Source: Acidaminococcaceae bacterium (GTDB lineage Bacteria; Bacillota; Negativicutes; Acidaminococcales; Acidaminococcaceae). From it: a stretch of 5,279 nucleotides of DNA. The stretch's first letter is position 1. Each line of letters begins with the position of its first letter. This document shows positions 4,851 to 5,279 of the stretch, piece by piece. The notes under the pieces were generated by a model, which searched no databases, had not been told where the DNA came from, and saw only the letters and a program-made list of their open reading frames with translations. The stretch lies in assembly GCA_024405585.1 (NCBI GenBank), contig JAKSOM010000075.1, positions 1 to 5,279 on the forward strand, read 5' to 3'. A program made the position numbers and the translations under genes.

Positions 4851-5279
4851 ATGGGTTTTAAGTTTTTTTGGGGGCTGTTCAACAGGATGTCCGATGATAT
4901 GGGGATTGATTTGGGTACTGCCAATACCCTCGTTCATGTGAAGAATAAGGGTATTGTGGTGAATGAGCCCAGTGTGGTGGCTATTGAAGTTAATACCAAT
5001 GAGGTTTTGGCCATTGGTGAGGAGGCAAAGAGGATGTTGGGGCGTACACCCAGCAACATTATGCCGGTCCGTCCCATGAGGGAAGGGGTTATCAGTGAAT
5101 ATGACACCGCCCAAACCATGTTGAAGTATTTTATCAAGCGGGCCATGGGGCACAGCACCTTTATCCGTCCCAGGGTTTTGGTTGGGGTCCCCAGCGGAGT
5201 TACGGAGGTTGAGAAGAGGGCGGTTATTGATGCGGCCAAAGAGGCCGGTGCCCGTGAGGTGTATCTGATTGAAGAGCCC
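4851..5279 (+). CDS. mreB: Rod shape-determining protein MreB (5' part, cut by the window edge)
   Basis: MreB is a bacterial actin that polymerises under the inner membrane on ATP and guides lateral peptidoglycan synthesis with MreC, MreD, RodA and PBP2. The first 143 codons are present, out of a family length of about 335-345. The N-terminus (MGFKFFWGLFNRM) is hydrophobic and aromatic, fitting the membrane-binding amphipathic helix, and is a few residues longer than in many homologues. It is followed by GIDLGTANTLVHV (18-30), the phosphate-1 loop with Asp20. NEPSVVAIE (38-46), RPMREGVISEYD (74-85) and VGVPSGVTEVEKRAV (111-125) are typical MreB sequence, and the window ends in YLIEEP. The start is fixed by the strong ribosome binding site and the conserved N-terminus. 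mreC and mreD probably follow outside the window. Confidence 0.97.
   Translation, partial: MGFKFFWGLFNRMSDDMGIDLGTANTLVHVKNKGIVVNEPSVVAIEVNTNEVLAIGEEAKRMLGRTPSNIMPVRPMREGVISEYDTAQTMLKYFIKRAMGHSTFIRPRVLVGVPSGVTEVEKRAVIDAAKEAGAREVYLIEEP

Overview
The window looks like ordinary chromosomal core DNA of a bacterium in the Bacillota. The Negativicutes (Acidaminococcus/Phascolarctobacterium-type) fit best, because a Maf-RadC-MreB run is typical there and in related Bacillota, the Obg has the C-terminal OCT domain, and the left edge carries a GC-rich intergenic palindromic element of the kind common in such genomes. GC content is moderate and the plus-strand genes are rich in G and T. The taxon is an inference from gene content, not from a marker sequence.

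Layout. Bases 1-135 hold an AT-rich flank around a GC-rich palindromic element (about 44-110), bracketed by an imperfect 14-bp direct repeat. Next comes pth (peptidyl-tRNA hydrolase, minus strand), whose intrinsic terminator overlaps its own stop codon. The 142-bp pth/obg divergent gap contains two good sigma-70-type promoters pointing outward with almost completely overlapping -35 boxes. The pth start codon lies 7 nt beyond its -10 box and has no Shine-Dalgarno sequence, so its mRNA is predicted to be leaderless. The plus strand is then a tight run: obgE, three small membrane-protein genes, maf, radC, and after 57 nt the start of mreB, cut by the window edge. Joints in the run are 1-4 nt overlaps or gaps of about 10 nt, so obgE to radC is almost certainly one operon with translational coupling. 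mreB probably reads on from it, since no convincing terminator or promoter is seen in the gap.

How the genes fit together. Pth and Obg both serve translation: peptidyl-tRNA recycling and a ribosome-associated GTPase. Maf is a nucleotide pyrophosphatase linked to division and shape loci, RadC is a JAMM-fold protein of uncertain role, and MreB is the actin-like scaffold of lateral wall synthesis. The least understood part is the trio between obgE and maf. It comprises a two-TM protein with a possible bacterial PH-like domain, a 96-residue two-TM protein of unknown family, and a two-TM protein resembling the RseC/MucC family but without its cysteine cluster. No defence system, CRISPR array, rRNA or tRNA gene, or intact transposon is visible.
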